Source: Brachyspira pilosicoli (GTDB lineage Bacteria > Spirochaetota > Brachyspiria > Brachyspirales > Brachyspiraceae). Taken from it: 64,000 bases of DNA. The translations under genes were made by a program, and so were the position numbers. The notes below the pieces were generated by a model. That model did no database searches and was not told where the DNA came from. It worked only from the letters and a program-made list of their open reading frames with translations. The DNA lies in NCBI RefSeq assembly GCF_036997485.1, contig NZ_JAWLPU010000003.1, forward strand, positions 186,001-250,000, written 5' to 3'. Shown here piece after piece: positions 26,452-34,597 of this stretch (positions within the stretch are counted from its first letter, which is position 1; each line of letters starts with the position of its first letter).

Positions 26452-26533
26452 AAAGTCTTTTTGGTTCTTTGGGTCACGCCTCCGGCACTCCCTACGGTCG
26501 CAAAAGAACTGGGGTGCGGGGCAAAGTCCTGCA
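26452..26533 (-). repeat. Dispersed intergenic repeat, module A (copy 4, inverted)
   Basis: On the minus strand the order is GCAGGACTTTGCCCCGC, CAGTTCTTTTGCGACCG, a variable GC-rich middle and CCAAAGAACCAAAAAGACTT. It keeps the outer words of copies 1-3 while the middle differs. Confidence 0.7.
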
Positions 26534-26615
26534 AAATAAAAAAACTTTTAAGAAGCTTAAAAATTTTTAGTATGTAGTTAAATAACTATATTTTGTTATA
26601 TAGGTTTTTGTTTTG

Positions 26616-26675
26616 TTCAACTTTTTCCCGCAGCAAAAAGTTTTCGCCCTTCGGGCACGCTTCGCAGGGGGCTAG
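26616..26675 (-). repeat. Dispersed intergenic repeat, module B (copy 2, inverted)
   Basis: The plus strand reads CAACTTTTTCCCGCAGCAAAAAG, whose complement shares GCGGGAAAAAGTTG with 48632-48691. It then carries GCCCTTCGGGC, a short perfect palindrome, and CGCTTCGCAGGGGGC, which also occurs in module A copy 3. Confidence 0.65.
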
Positions 26676-26771
26676 TTCACACAAATAAAAAATATATTTT
26701 CAACTCATAAGCCTAAATAATCAAATGAATCACTCTTTGACAATTTTCTCCAACATTAGTATAATATATAT

Positions 26772-27656
26772 ATGAACAAGATTAATCTATTAAATGACTT
26801 TTTTATTAGGTATCTTTTAGCTTCTAAAGGTGATGAGGATATACTTGAAAATATAGTGAATGCTGTACTTACTAATATTGGTTTTGAGACGGTTCATAAT
26901 TTAGAGATAATTAATCCTTATAATCTTAAAGATAATCAATATTTAAAAGAATCTATTTTAGATGTTAAAGCTAAAACTAATGATAATAAAAAAATCATAA
27001 TAGAGTTTCAGCTCTTTGGAAATATAGATTTTTTAAAAAGAATTTATTACTATATATCAAAAAATATAGCCTTAGAATTAAAGACTAATGAGGCTTACAG
27101 AGATATAAGTCAAATAATTAGTATAAATTTTTTGGATTTTAATTTAAACTTTAATGATAGCGGAAAAGAGCATAGATGTTTTAAGCTCATAGATACAGAT
27201 AATCATGATATAAGTTTAGATATGATTCAAATACATTTAATAGAGATAAAAAGATTTAAGAAAATATTAGAAACTTCAACTATTGAAGAAATAAAGAAAA
27301 ATAAATTGCTTTCTTGGATAGAGTTTTTTACATCTAATGATTTAAATAAAATTATAGATAAGCTAAAGGAGGAAAACATTATTATGAGTAAAGTTATAGA
27401 AAAATATAAAATATTTACCTCTGATGAAGAGAGTATGCAAGTTTATAATGCTCGTGAGGCTTTTCTATATGGACAGGAAGTCATGTTAAAGAGAGAAAGA
27501 GAAGAAGGTATAAAAGAGGGTATAAAAGAGGGTATTGAAAAAGGTGTAGAAAAAGAAAAATATGCATTAGCTAAAAATATGAAAAGAGAAAATATAGATA
27601 TTAATTTAATAAGCAAAATAACAGGTTTAAGCAAAGAAGAAATTGATAATTTATAA
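26772..27656 (+). CDS. Rpn-family PD-(D/E)XK nuclease / putative transposase-like protein
   Basis: The 294-residue protein matches the Rpn (YhgA-like) family. The N-terminus is NDFFIRYLLASKGDEDIL. The nuclease core is ESILDVKAKTNDNKKIIIEFQ (about 57-77), giving the D...ExQ-type PD-(D/E)XK signature. FLKRIYYYISKNIALELK follows. The C-terminus has a tandem charged repeat, EGIKEGIKEGIEKGVEKEK, and a small helical tail. Rpn proteins promote RecA-independent recombination and are often multicopy and mobile. No terminal inverted repeats flank it here, but its upstream gap is full of dispersed repeats. Start ATG has no clear Shine-Dalgarno. Confidence 0.82.
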   Translation: MNKINLLNDFFIRYLLASKGDEDILENIVNAVLTNIGFETVHNLEIINPYNLKDNQYLKESILDVKAKTNDNKKIIIEFQLFGNIDFLKRIYYYISKNIALELKTNEAYRDISQIISINFLDFNLNFNDSGKEHRCFKLIDTDNHDISLDMIQIHLIEIKRFKKILETSTIEEIKKNKLLSWIEFFTSNDLNKIIDKLKEENIIMSKVIEKYKIFTSDEESMQVYNAREAFLYGQEVMLKREREEGIKEGIKEGIEKGVEKEKYALAKNMKRENIDINLISKITGLSKEEIDNL

Positions 27657-27683
27657 TTCAATTATTTGCAAACGGATTTATTT

Positions 27684-28034
27684 ATGGAAAATAATATTAA
27701 AAATGAAACTACTTTTGATAATTTCCTTTCGCTCGATATTAGAGTAGGTACAATCATAGAGGCAGAGGATTTTCCAAAGGCTAAAAGACCAGCATACAAA
27801 TTAAAAATTGATTTTGGAGAATTGGGCATAAAGGTATCATCTGCTCAAATCACTAAACTATACAAAAAAGAAGATTTAATTGGAAGAAAAATTATTGCTG
27901 TTGTGAATTTCCCAAAAAAACAAATTGCTAACTTTTTTTCTGAATGTCTTGTTCTTGGTGCTGTAAAAGAAAATAATGAAGTTGTTTTGCTTAGCATTAA
28001 TGAAGAAGCAGAAAATGGCACTCCTATAGGATAA
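27684..28034 (+). CDS. csaA: CsaA-type tRNA-binding-domain protein
   Basis: The product (116 residues from the ATG at 27684) is a single EMAP/Arc1-like OB fold: FLSLDIRVGTIIEAEDFPKA, then YKLKIDFGELGIKVSSAQIT and KKQIANFFSECLVLGA. This matches CsaA, a dimeric tRNA-binding protein proposed to be an export chaperone. Typical length is about 110 residues, so I prefer this ATG to a TTG six codons upstream. It lies 28 bases after the Rpn gene. Confidence 0.85.
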   Translation: MENNIKNETTFDNFLSLDIRVGTIIEAEDFPKAKRPAYKLKIDFGELGIKVSSAQITKLYKKEDLIGRKIIAVVNFPKKQIANFFSECLVLGAVKENNEVVLLSINEEAENGTPIG

Positions 28035-28091
28035 TTTTTTATGGTACTAAAATAACATATAACTATTCATTGATATTTTATTTATGCATAA

Positions 28092-28120
28092 TTGACTTTA
28101 TACTTTAGAAACATGATAAT
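28092..28120 (+). promoter_or_regulatory. Promoter of cbiK
   Basis: TTGACT (28092-28097), a 17-base spacer and GATAAT (28115-28120) lie about 75 bases before the cbiK ATG. I see no GTGA-N6-TCAC palindrome here, unlike the asr and moeA promoters. Confidence 0.5.
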
Positions 28121-28196
28121 GTTTAATATATGTAGTTCTATTAATTGAAATTTGATTATAAATTGATTATAATATTATTATTATGGAGTAGGATTT

Positions 28197-28955
28197 ATGT
28201 CAGATAAAAGTATAATATTATTATTTCATGGCGCAAATAATTATAAAGAAACAGATAAAATGTATTCTGATATAATAAAAAGATTTGAAAATGAGTTTAA
28301 AGATTTTTATATAACGGATGCTTATAGTTCAAGCGCTATAAGAAAAATGATGAAAGAAGCTTCTGATTTTCCAGCAGTTAAAGATAGATTAAATGAGCTA
28401 AAAGATAAGAATATAAAAGAAGTATATATTGCTCCTATAGTTTTACTGCAAAATAAAGACTATATGCGTATATTCCACACTACAGTACCTTTTAAAGAGG
28501 AATATTCTGTATTAAAATACGGTGAATCATTATTATCCATTCCAAGTGATTATGATAATATGGTATCTATAATAAAAGAAAAATTTAATGATTATAATAA
28601 TTATACATATTTATTTGTAGGCCACGGAGGAAAGCATCATTCTAATTCTGCTTATGGAATGCTCGCTTATAAATTAAGTCTTCAAAATGACTCGTATTTG
28701 TCTATGACTTTCTCTGAAGGTATAAGCTTAGATGAAATAAAAGATAAACTTTTAAAATTAAATAAAAAAGTATTAATAATCCCAATATTAATATCAAAAT
28801 CATTTCATTATAAGAATGATATATTAGATGGTATATTTAATGCTATAAAAGAATTAGGCATTGAAGCTGAAGTATTCGATAAAACTTTAGGAGAATGGGA
28901 CTCTTTTATAAATTTATGTATAAATAAAACCAAGAAACTTATAAATAAAAATTAA
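28197..28955 (+). CDS. cbiK: CbiK-type sirohydrochlorin chelatase
   Basis: The 252-residue protein begins SIILLFHGAN and has FVGHGGKHHSNSAYGML near residue 142, the class II chelatase metal-binding His. LSMTFSEG follows, then ILISKSFHYKND, which supplies the second His region. Length and motifs fit CbiK, which inserts cobalt into sirohydrochlorin in anaerobic cobalamin synthesis. No other cobalamin genes are here. Its neighbours make sirohydrochlorin and need siroheme for AsrC, so iron insertion is the likelier role. GGAGTAGGA precedes the ATG. It converges on asrC with only 14 bases between and no terminator. Confidence 0.85.
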   Translation: MSDKSIILLFHGANNYKETDKMYSDIIKRFENEFKDFYITDAYSSSAIRKMMKEASDFPAVKDRLNELKDKNIKEVYIAPIVLLQNKDYMRIFHTTVPFKEEYSVLKYGESLLSIPSDYDNMVSIIKEKFNDYNNYTYLFVGHGGKHHSNSAYGMLAYKLSLQNDSYLSMTFSEGISLDEIKDKLLKLNKKVLIIPILISKSFHYKNDILDGIFNAIKELGIEAEVFDKTLGEWDSFINLCINKTKKLINKN

Positions 28956-28969
28956 AATATTAGTCTTAT

Positions 28970-29938
28970 TTAAACATAATGTATACCTTTCCAATAAATA
29001 GGAGTATAAACTTCAGCTATATCAGGCAACTGTACATCTTTTAAAGCCCACTTTTTAAACTCTTCAAATCCTGTTCTATCAACTATATATCCTATATGTT
29101 CTTTTTCGCCAGGAGCAGTTAAATCTATATATTGTTTTACATATTCATAAGTATTTAATATGATTTTTACTATGCTATCCTCATCAACCCATTTTATAAA
29201 GTCTTCACCAAGTCTCGGATTTTTCTTGCCGGTTCTTCCCATTATTGTAAGTCTGTAATATTTTTTTTCGCTTCTCGTCCAAGCTCTCATAGGGCATTGA
29301 ATAACACATTCACCGCAGCCTATGCACCCTTTATGGTTTCTTTCTATTTTATAATTAACCATACTAAGAACATCGGCAGATTTTCTTTTGCATGATTTTA
29401 TGCAAGCTTTACAGCTTATGCATCTATCTTTTTCGTATTGGGGATGAGTCATTCCAATAATTCCAAAGTCATGCATTCTCACTTTAGCACAATCATTAGG
29501 ACACCCTGTTAAAGCCACTTTAAAATGTAAGTCATTAGGAAATATTGCTTTCTCTATTTTCTGAGCAAATGCTGTAGTATCATAGCATGCAAAAGGGCAA
29601 ACCCTATTTCCAATGCACGCAGATATATTTCTTGTTCCAGATGAAGTATAACCTTTTCCTTTTTCATCTTGATTAATATTAAGTCCTTCTATTATAGGCT
29701 GTAAAAGTTCATTAACTTTTGGCATATCTTCCATTTTTATATCAGGAATTTCTAACCCCTGACGTACAGTCATATGAATTGTGCCATTACCATAATTGTC
29801 TGCTATATGTTTTATAATATCCAAATATTTAACATTTAAATGCCCGCCGGGAACTCTTATTCTTGAAGCAGTTAATCCTCTTTTTTTAGTAATACGGAAT
29901 GCATTTTTTTTAAGTTTTTTTACATTTATATCTAACAT
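28970..29938 (-). CDS. asrC: Anaerobic sulfite reductase subunit C (siroheme/Fe-S)
   Basis: The 322-residue protein belongs to the nitrite/sulfite reductase family. The siroheme-linked [4Fe-4S] site is built from NISACIGNRVCPFACYD (Cys-x5-Cys) and ALTGCPNDCAKVRMHDFGI (Cys-x3-Cys). An inserted ferredoxin domain carries CISCKACIKSCKRK and CIGCGECVIQCP. GHLNVKYLDIIKHIADNYG-like N-terminal segments fit AsrC. It reduces sulfite to sulfide with electrons from AsrA and AsrB. The start is preceded by GGAG, 11 bases after asrB. Confidence 0.93.
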   Translation of the reverse strand: MLDINVKKLKKNAFRITKKRGLTASRIRVPGGHLNVKYLDIIKHIADNYGNGTIHMTVRQGLEIPDIKMEDMPKVNELLQPIIEGLNINQDEKGKGYTSSGTRNISACIGNRVCPFACYDTTAFAQKIEKAIFPNDLHFKVALTGCPNDCAKVRMHDFGIIGMTHPQYEKDRCISCKACIKSCKRKSADVLSMVNYKIERNHKGCIGCGECVIQCPMRAWTRSEKKYYRLTIMGRTGKKNPRLGEDFIKWVDEDSIVKIILNTYEYVKQYIDLTAPGEKEHIGYIVDRTGFEEFKKWALKDVQLPDIAEVYTPIYWKGIHYV

Positions 29939-29949
29939 ACAATAAACTC

Positions 29950-30738
29950 CTAATCTACTAAAGTTTTACCTTTAACATAATTAAACACAGGGCCATCTAA
30001 ACAAATATAAACATCGTCTATCTTGCAATGCCCACATTTGCCTATACCGCAGCACATCTTCCTTTCGTAAGATACCCAAATATTCTTTTCTTTAAGTCCA
30101 ATTTTTTCTAATTCCATTATAGAAAATTTCATCATGGCAGGAGGACCAACTACTATTGCTATAGTATTGTCAGTGATTTTTAATTCTGGTATATATTTTG
30201 TTACAAGTCCTATATTTTTATTATAACCATCAGGAGCAGCATCAACTGTTAATATAAGATTCATATTTTTTTCCCATCTTTCAATATCTTCTCTAAATAA
30301 AATATCATCAGGGCTTTTGAACCCTATAATAGTGGTCATATCTTTTCTTTCATTCTTATTAGCACTAAAATAATCTATTACACCTCTTACAGGAGAAACG
30401 CCCGTACCTCCTGCAATTATTATAATATCTTTGTCTTTATATAAATTAACATCAAATCCATTTCCATAAGGTCCTCTCATAAAAAGCTTGCTTCCAATGT
30501 ACTTTTCAAATATTTCATTAGTAACTTTTCCTACTTTTCTTATGGTTAAATCAACGCTTCCTTTTTCTATGCCGCTTATTGATATAGGTGCTTCTCCAAA
30601 CTTTGGAATTGATACTTCAAAAAATTGTCCTGGTTTTGATTCCCCGTTATATGACATTTTAAAAGTATATTCAATTTCTGTATGCTTTTTGATATCTAAA
30701 ATCTCTGATAAAAAAGGCACATATTCATTGTTACTCAT
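29950..30738 (-). CDS. asrB: Anaerobic sulfite reductase subunit B (FAD/NAD(P)H)
   Basis: This 262-residue protein has a ferredoxin-reductase-like layout: a beta barrel with MRGPYGNGFDV for FAD, and a nucleotide domain with IIIAGGTGVSPVRGVIDYF. A C-terminal cysteine cluster, CCGIGKCGHCKIDDVYICLDG, binds Fe-S. It feeds NADH electrons to the Asr complex. Its ATG overlaps the asrA stop by four bases (ATGA), so translation is coupled. Confidence 0.93.
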   Translation of the reverse strand: MSNNEYVPFLSEILDIKKHTEIEYTFKMSYNGESKPGQFFEVSIPKFGEAPISISGIEKGSVDLTIRKVGKVTNEIFEKYIGSKLFMRGPYGNGFDVNLYKDKDIIIIAGGTGVSPVRGVIDYFSANKNERKDMTTIIGFKSPDDILFREDIERWEKNMNLILTVDAAPDGYNKNIGLVTKYIPELKITDNTIAIVVGPPAMMKFSIMELEKIGLKEKNIWVSYERKMCCGIGKCGHCKIDDVYICLDGPVFNYVKGKTLVD

Positions 30739-31742
30739 TTAGATACCTCCTTCATAGCATCTTCCAATTTATTGATGCAGTTAGAGTATGATATATATTC
30801 AGGACAAGCATCATCACATCTTCCGCATCCCACACACATAGTATATCCATTTCTTTTTTTATAATCAAAAACCTTATGCATAACCTTAAAACGCATACGC
30901 TCTCCATTTTTCTTCCTGTAAGCTCCTCCTCCAGCAACATCAGTATACTCATCTACCATACAAGAAGCATGCACCCTTCTTCTCTCCCCAACCTTTCCAT
31001 TATCAGTATAAAAAATGTCTTGCATAGTAAAGCATGTACAAGTAGGGCATACAAAATTACATCTTCCGCAGTTAATACATCTTGTGTCATATTCATCCCA
31101 CATCTTTGATTTATAAACATCTAAACTTAAATTTTTTGCTACTTCTACTTTAATATCATTCTCTCTTACATAATCTATCTCTATATCTGATTCTTTATAC
31201 TCTTTAAATAAACTCCTAAACTCTTCACTCTTGCAATCTATTTCAAAATAATTATCTCTAACGTTTAGAGCAAAATCATATTCATCACATTTATTGCTAT
31301 CCATACTCACACAAAAGCAATTATCAAAAGATTTTGAACAGCCTATTAGAGCGAATTTTATATTATCTCTCAAACGCTTATAATAATAATCTTCAAAACC
31401 ATTTTTAAGATATATTTGATCTAATCTTTTTATAGCATGCAAATCACAGCTTCTTAAAAATATTAATGCTGTTTTTTCTCTTTCAATATTAGCCTCTTTT
31501 ACTTCATCTTCTGTAAAATAAAATAATGTTTGAGTGATTGGCAAAATAGATTCTTTAAATGAATAATTAGATTTTTTATTAAATTCTATATCATCAATAT
31601 TTGAAATATAATCATATCTTACTATATCCGTATCAGAAAATGTTCCTGTACCTTTAAAATTTTTAGGAGCATAAATCAAATAGTGCTTTTTTAGATTGTC
31701 AATCAGATTTTGAAAATCCGATTTATCTAATTTATATCCCAT
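30735..31742 (-). CDS. asrA: Anaerobic sulfite reductase subunit A (ferredoxin-like)
   Basis: The 335-residue protein ends in two ferredoxin motifs: CINCGRCNFVCPTCTC and CVGCGRCDDACPEY. The N-terminal region, with FLRSCDLHAIKRLDQIYL, is typical of AsrA and the related hydrogenase beta-type subunits. It passes electrons from AsrB to AsrC. It is the first gene of the operon, with a strong Shine-Dalgarno AAAGGAGG and a regulated promoter (31772-31813). Confidence 0.92.
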   Translation of the reverse strand: MGYKLDKSDFQNLIDNLKKHYLIYAPKNFKGTGTFSDTDIVRYDYISNIDDIEFNKKSNYSFKESILPITQTLFYFTEDEVKEANIEREKTALIFLRSCDLHAIKRLDQIYLKNGFEDYYYKRLRDNIKFALIGCSKSFDNCFCVSMDSNKCDEYDFALNVRDNYFEIDCKSEEFRSLFKEYKESDIEIDYVRENDIKVEVAKNLSLDVYKSKMWDEYDTRCINCGRCNFVCPTCTCFTMQDIFYTDNGKVGERRRVHASCMVDEYTDVAGGGAYRKKNGERMRFKVMHKVFDYKKRNGYTMCVGCGRCDDACPEYISYSNCINKLEDAMKEVSK

Positions 31743-31771
31743 GCTGCAAACCTCCTTTTAATTATGTATTT

Positions 31772-31813
31772 ATTATAGACATTATTAAAAATAAGTATGT
31801 GATATATATCACA
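31772..31813 (-). promoter_or_regulatory. asrABC promoter with CRP/HcpR-like operator
   Basis: A perfect 16-bp palindrome, TGTGATATATATCACA (31798-31813), lies upstream of a perfect minus-strand TATAAT (31777-31772). The site centre is about 41 bases upstream of the predicted start, the class II activator position. No good -35 box is present, as expected for an activator-dependent promoter. The palindrome fits GTGA-N6-TCAC as read by CRP- and HcpR-like regulators; such a regulator is encoded immediately upstream. Confidence 0.75.
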
Positions 31814-31857
31814 CTGCAATATTAAAATTTTATTAAGAAGTTATTTTATTAAATAAA

Positions 31858-32547
31858 CTATATATCATAAAAGTAATTTCTTAACTTTTCTATATCTTTT
31901 ATAAATATAAAATTGTCTTTGAATTCTATAAAACCTAATTCTGATAATTTTTTTATTTGTCTTGAAACTGTTTCTCGTCTTGAGCCTATTAATTCAGATA
32001 TATATGTTATAGTTAATGGTACATTTATTTTTACTATGTTTTCACAGTATATGCCATTATCTTTTACTAATTTTAATAATTTTGAAGCTAATTTTTTTTC
32101 GCATTCTAAATTGTTTGTAGTGTTTTGAAGCTGTCTATATAGCCTTCTTATATTCAGAGACATTAAATCCAATATTGCTTTAGATAATGCAAAATCTTTT
32201 TCCATAGCTTTTATGAAAATATTTGATGGTATAAGCATAACAATAGAATATTCTAAAACCTCGCAGTTTATAGAAACTTTTATATCTTGTATGCTATGTT
32301 CATTTAATATTTGTCCTTCTCCAAATATAAAAATTATTTTCTTATCTCCGAAATTATTTAATTTATATAATGCTGATTTGCCTGACACTATTATATATAT
32401 AGTATCAATTTTATCTTTATCCATGAATATATGTTCTTTTTCCTTGTATACTTTTAGATTGGAGAATTTTTTTATATATTCTATAGTTTGAGAATTAATA
32501 TTTTGGAATATTTTTATTTTATTGAATGCTTCATCTAATGTAATCAT
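31858..32547 (-). CDS. CRP/FNR-family regulator, HcpR-like
   Basis: The 229-residue protein has an N-terminal cyclic-nucleotide-like sensor domain (1-120), a dimer helix and a winged helix-turn-helix: ITYISELIGSRRETVSRQIKKL (about 180-201). In CRP the recognition residues are Arg-Glu-x-x-x-Arg; here RETVSR keeps all three, predicting GTGA half-sites rather than the TTGAT sites of FNR. It lacks FNR's N-terminal four-cysteine cluster. It lies 115 bases before asrA, separated by a matching palindrome, so it probably controls asr and the moeA-narA operon. The signal (for example nitrosative or redox) is unknown. Confidence 0.82.
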   Translation of the reverse strand: MITLDEAFNKIKIFQNINSQTIEYIKKFSNLKVYKEKEHIFMDKDKIDTIYIIVSGKSALYKLNNFGDKKIIFIFGEGQILNEHSIQDIKVSINCEVLEYSIVMLIPSNIFIKAMEKDFALSKAILDLMSLNIRRLYRQLQNTTNNLECEKKLASKLLKLVKDNGIYCENIVKINVPLTITYISELIGSRRETVSRQIKKLSELGFIEFKDNFIFIKDIEKLRNYFYDI

Positions 32548-32594
32548 AATTTCTTATTAAACAATATAATTATATAAAAAAAAGTCAATAAGTA

Positions 32595-32623
32595 TTGATA
32601 AAAAAATAATAACTTGCTAAAAT
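32595..32623 (+). promoter_or_regulatory. Promoter of hemC
   Basis: TTGATA (32595-32600), a 17-base spacer and TAAAAT (32618-32623). Transcription would begin near 32630, which rules out the TTG at 32632 as a practical start codon and supports the ATG at 32665. Confidence 0.6.
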
Positions 32624-32664
32624 GAACAAAATTGTTTTTAGTAAGATGGAATTATATTTTTATT

Positions 32665-33579
32665 ATGATGAGAAAAAAGATTATTGTAGGAAGCAGAAAC
32701 AGCAAATTAGCATTGGTTCAAACAAATATAGTAATAGAAAAATTAAAAAAGATAGATAAATTTAAAGAAATAAATATAGAAATAAAAGAGATAACAACAA
32801 GCGGGGATAAGCATTTAATAGAAAACCCAAACAGTACAGAAAAATCTTTAAAGGGTGCTTTTACAAAAGAAATAGAAGAGGCTTTATTAGATAAAAAAAT
32901 TGACTTTGCTGTGCATTCTATGAAGGATATGCCTATAATTAATACAAAGGGATTGGTATATGCTTCTGTGCCGGAGAGAGATGATGCAAGAGATGTATTA
33001 ATTTCAAAGAATAATATTAAATTCAATGATTTGAAAAAAGGTTCTGTAATAGGAACTACATCTTTAAGGCGTTCAAGTTCTGTTATGATGCTTAGAGATG
33101 ATTTAATTATAAAACCTATACGCGGGAATATTAATACAAGATTAAAAAAGCTTGAAACAGAAGATTATGATGCTTTAATATTGGCTGCTGCTGCTATGAA
33201 GAGATTAAATCTTGAGAGTATGATAACTGAATATTTTTCTATAGATGATATTCTTCCTGCACCGGGGCAGGGTGCATTATGTGTGCAGTGTCGAGAAAAT
33301 GATTATGAGATGATAGAAGTGTTGAAATTGATAGAAGATAAAAATGTAAGAAGATTAGTTGATATTGAAAGAGAGTTTGCATGTCTTTTTGATAGCGGAT
33401 GTAATTCCCCGGTGGGGGGCTATGCAGAAGTTAGTTATGATAATAATATTATACTTCATGGAAATTTCTTTTATAACAATAAAAACTATAGAGATAAGAT
33501 TTCTATTAATGAATTAAAAGATAAAAATAATTTAGCTTTAGAACTTTATAAAAGAATAAGTAAAAAAATGAATATGTGA
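32665..33579 (+). CDS. hemC: Hydroxymethylbilane synthase (porphobilinogen deaminase)
   Basis: The product (304 residues from ATG 32665) starts with RKKIIVGSRNSKLALVQT, the conserved HemC N-terminus. It continues with AVHSMKDMP, TSLRRSS, PIRGNINTRL and APGQGALCVQC. The cofactor-binding loop is FDSGCNSPVGGYAE, whose Cys holds the dipyrromethane cofactor. It joins four porphobilinogen units. It is the only tetrapyrrole gene besides cbiK on the plus strand and lies back to back with the regulator gene. Confidence 0.95.
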   Translation: MMRKKIIVGSRNSKLALVQTNIVIEKLKKIDKFKEINIEIKEITTSGDKHLIENPNSTEKSLKGAFTKEIEEALLDKKIDFAVHSMKDMPIINTKGLVYASVPERDDARDVLISKNNIKFNDLKKGSVIGTTSLRRSSSVMMLRDDLIIKPIRGNINTRLKKLETEDYDALILAAAAMKRLNLESMITEYFSIDDILPAPGQGALCVQCRENDYEMIEVLKLIEDKNVRRLVDIEREFACLFDSGCNSPVGGYAEVSYDNNIILHGNFFYNNKNYRDKISINELKDKNNLALELYKRISKKMNM

Positions 33580-33621
33580 AAAATAGGTTATCTATAAATA
33601 ATATATAAATAACCTATTTTT
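33579..33621. terminator. Bidirectional terminator between hemC and the TDT transporter gene
   Basis: AAAAATAGGTTAT (33579-33591) and ATAACCTATTTTT (33609-33621) form a perfect 13-bp stem with A and T runs at either end. It serves both converging genes and overlaps the last base of the hemC stop codon. Confidence 0.75.
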
Positions 33622-33626
33622 TCTAT

Positions 33627-34577
33627 TTATTCTTTATTAGGGGTTAAATACATTTTTACAAAATTAAAAAATACTAAACACATAAAAGTAGATGATATTA
33701 GCAATTGAAAACCTGTAACATTTGTTGCCAAAACTCCTAAAGTTTTATAAGTTTCAATAGAAGTGAAAAATGCTCCTGCTCTGTATCCTGCTAAAGTACC
33801 TATAGCCATAGGGAATGTTAAAGCTCCAAATAATGGAGTAAATCCGTTTTCAAAAAATTTAAATATATTAAATAATATATATATAAATGTTAATAATACA
33901 CAAATATATAATATTAGTGCTACAGTAGGATTAAAATACATTTTTAGGCTTTCTACATTATTGAAGTTTAAATAACTTACAAGACATAAAGAACAAGGAG
34001 CTAACAATACTGTTTTTGTTTGAACAAAGTTAGCAGGTATAGGTTTTGTGATTATTCTTGGTATTAAAAATATTAATATAAGAACATAAACGCCTATTCC
34101 ATAAAAAGTTATTCCCATAGCAAGTTGAGGAGGAAGCATATTTATTCCAGCAACTGTAGAAACTAAAAGTCCGTTATAAGTAACAAAATATGAAGGGAGT
34201 AAAAAATCTACTTTAAAATTCATAATTATATGGTATATAGTGTAGCATAATATCATAGCCATATGCACAAATACACCTGTTAAAAATATAGCTTTTCCTA
34301 AAGCAGTGTTATACCCAGCAATATAAGTACCAAATAGCATAGTGTTCATCGTTATTGTGGTATACATAGCTGCCAAAACTCCGCTTTTATATTCTTCTTG
34401 TACTTTAGGAAAAAAGAATATAACTTTCAATATGCCTAATATAGCTGCAAATCCAGCTAAACACATGCATAAATGTCTTACCCAACTGAAACCTAATAGA
34501 TTATAGACATTTGATAATGTAGCTAATCCTACGCAGGTTCCAACAAAACCAATAGGTAATCCTTTTAATTTAGTCAT
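33627..34577 (-). CDS. TDT-family membrane transporter (TehA/SSU1-like)
   Basis: This 316-residue protein has about ten membrane segments and little else. The start LKGLPIGFVGTCVGLATLSN, the middle ALGKAIFLTGVFVHMAMILCY and the end GALTFPMAIGTLAGYRAG fit the tellurite-resistance/dicarboxylate transporter family. That family includes TehA-type anion channels and the yeast sulfite exporter SSU1. It is the last gene of the moeA-narA operon and next to the asr genes, so an anion such as sulfite, nitrite or nitrate is the plausible substrate. AAGGAG precedes the ATG. Confidence 0.75.
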   Translation of the reverse strand: MTKLKGLPIGFVGTCVGLATLSNVYNLLGFSWVRHLCMCLAGFAAILGILKVIFFFPKVQEEYKSGVLAAMYTTITMNTMLFGTYIAGYNTALGKAIFLTGVFVHMAMILCYTIYHIIMNFKVDFLLPSYFVTYNGLLVSTVAGINMLPPQLAMGITFYGIGVYVLILIFLIPRIITKPIPANFVQTKTVLLAPCSLCLVSYLNFNNVESLKMYFNPTVALILYICVLLTFIYILFNIFKFFENGFTPLFGALTFPMAIGTLAGYRAGAFFTSIETYKTLGVLATNVTGFQLLISSTFMCLVFFNFVKMYLTPNKE

Positions 34578-34597
34578 ACTTAAAACTCCTTTTATTG

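Larger units (their letters stand above)
26416..26771. other. Gene-free gap with two dispersed repeats
   Basis: The 356-base gap contains one inverted module A (26452-26533) and one inverted module B (26616-26675) repeat separated by AT-rich sequence, then about 95 bases leading into the Rpn gene. No other feature is evident. Confidence 0.6.

Noticed and set aside
26772-27656. Complete insertion sequence around the Rpn gene
   Set aside because: No terminal inverted repeats or target duplications are visible at its borders; only dispersed repeats on one side.
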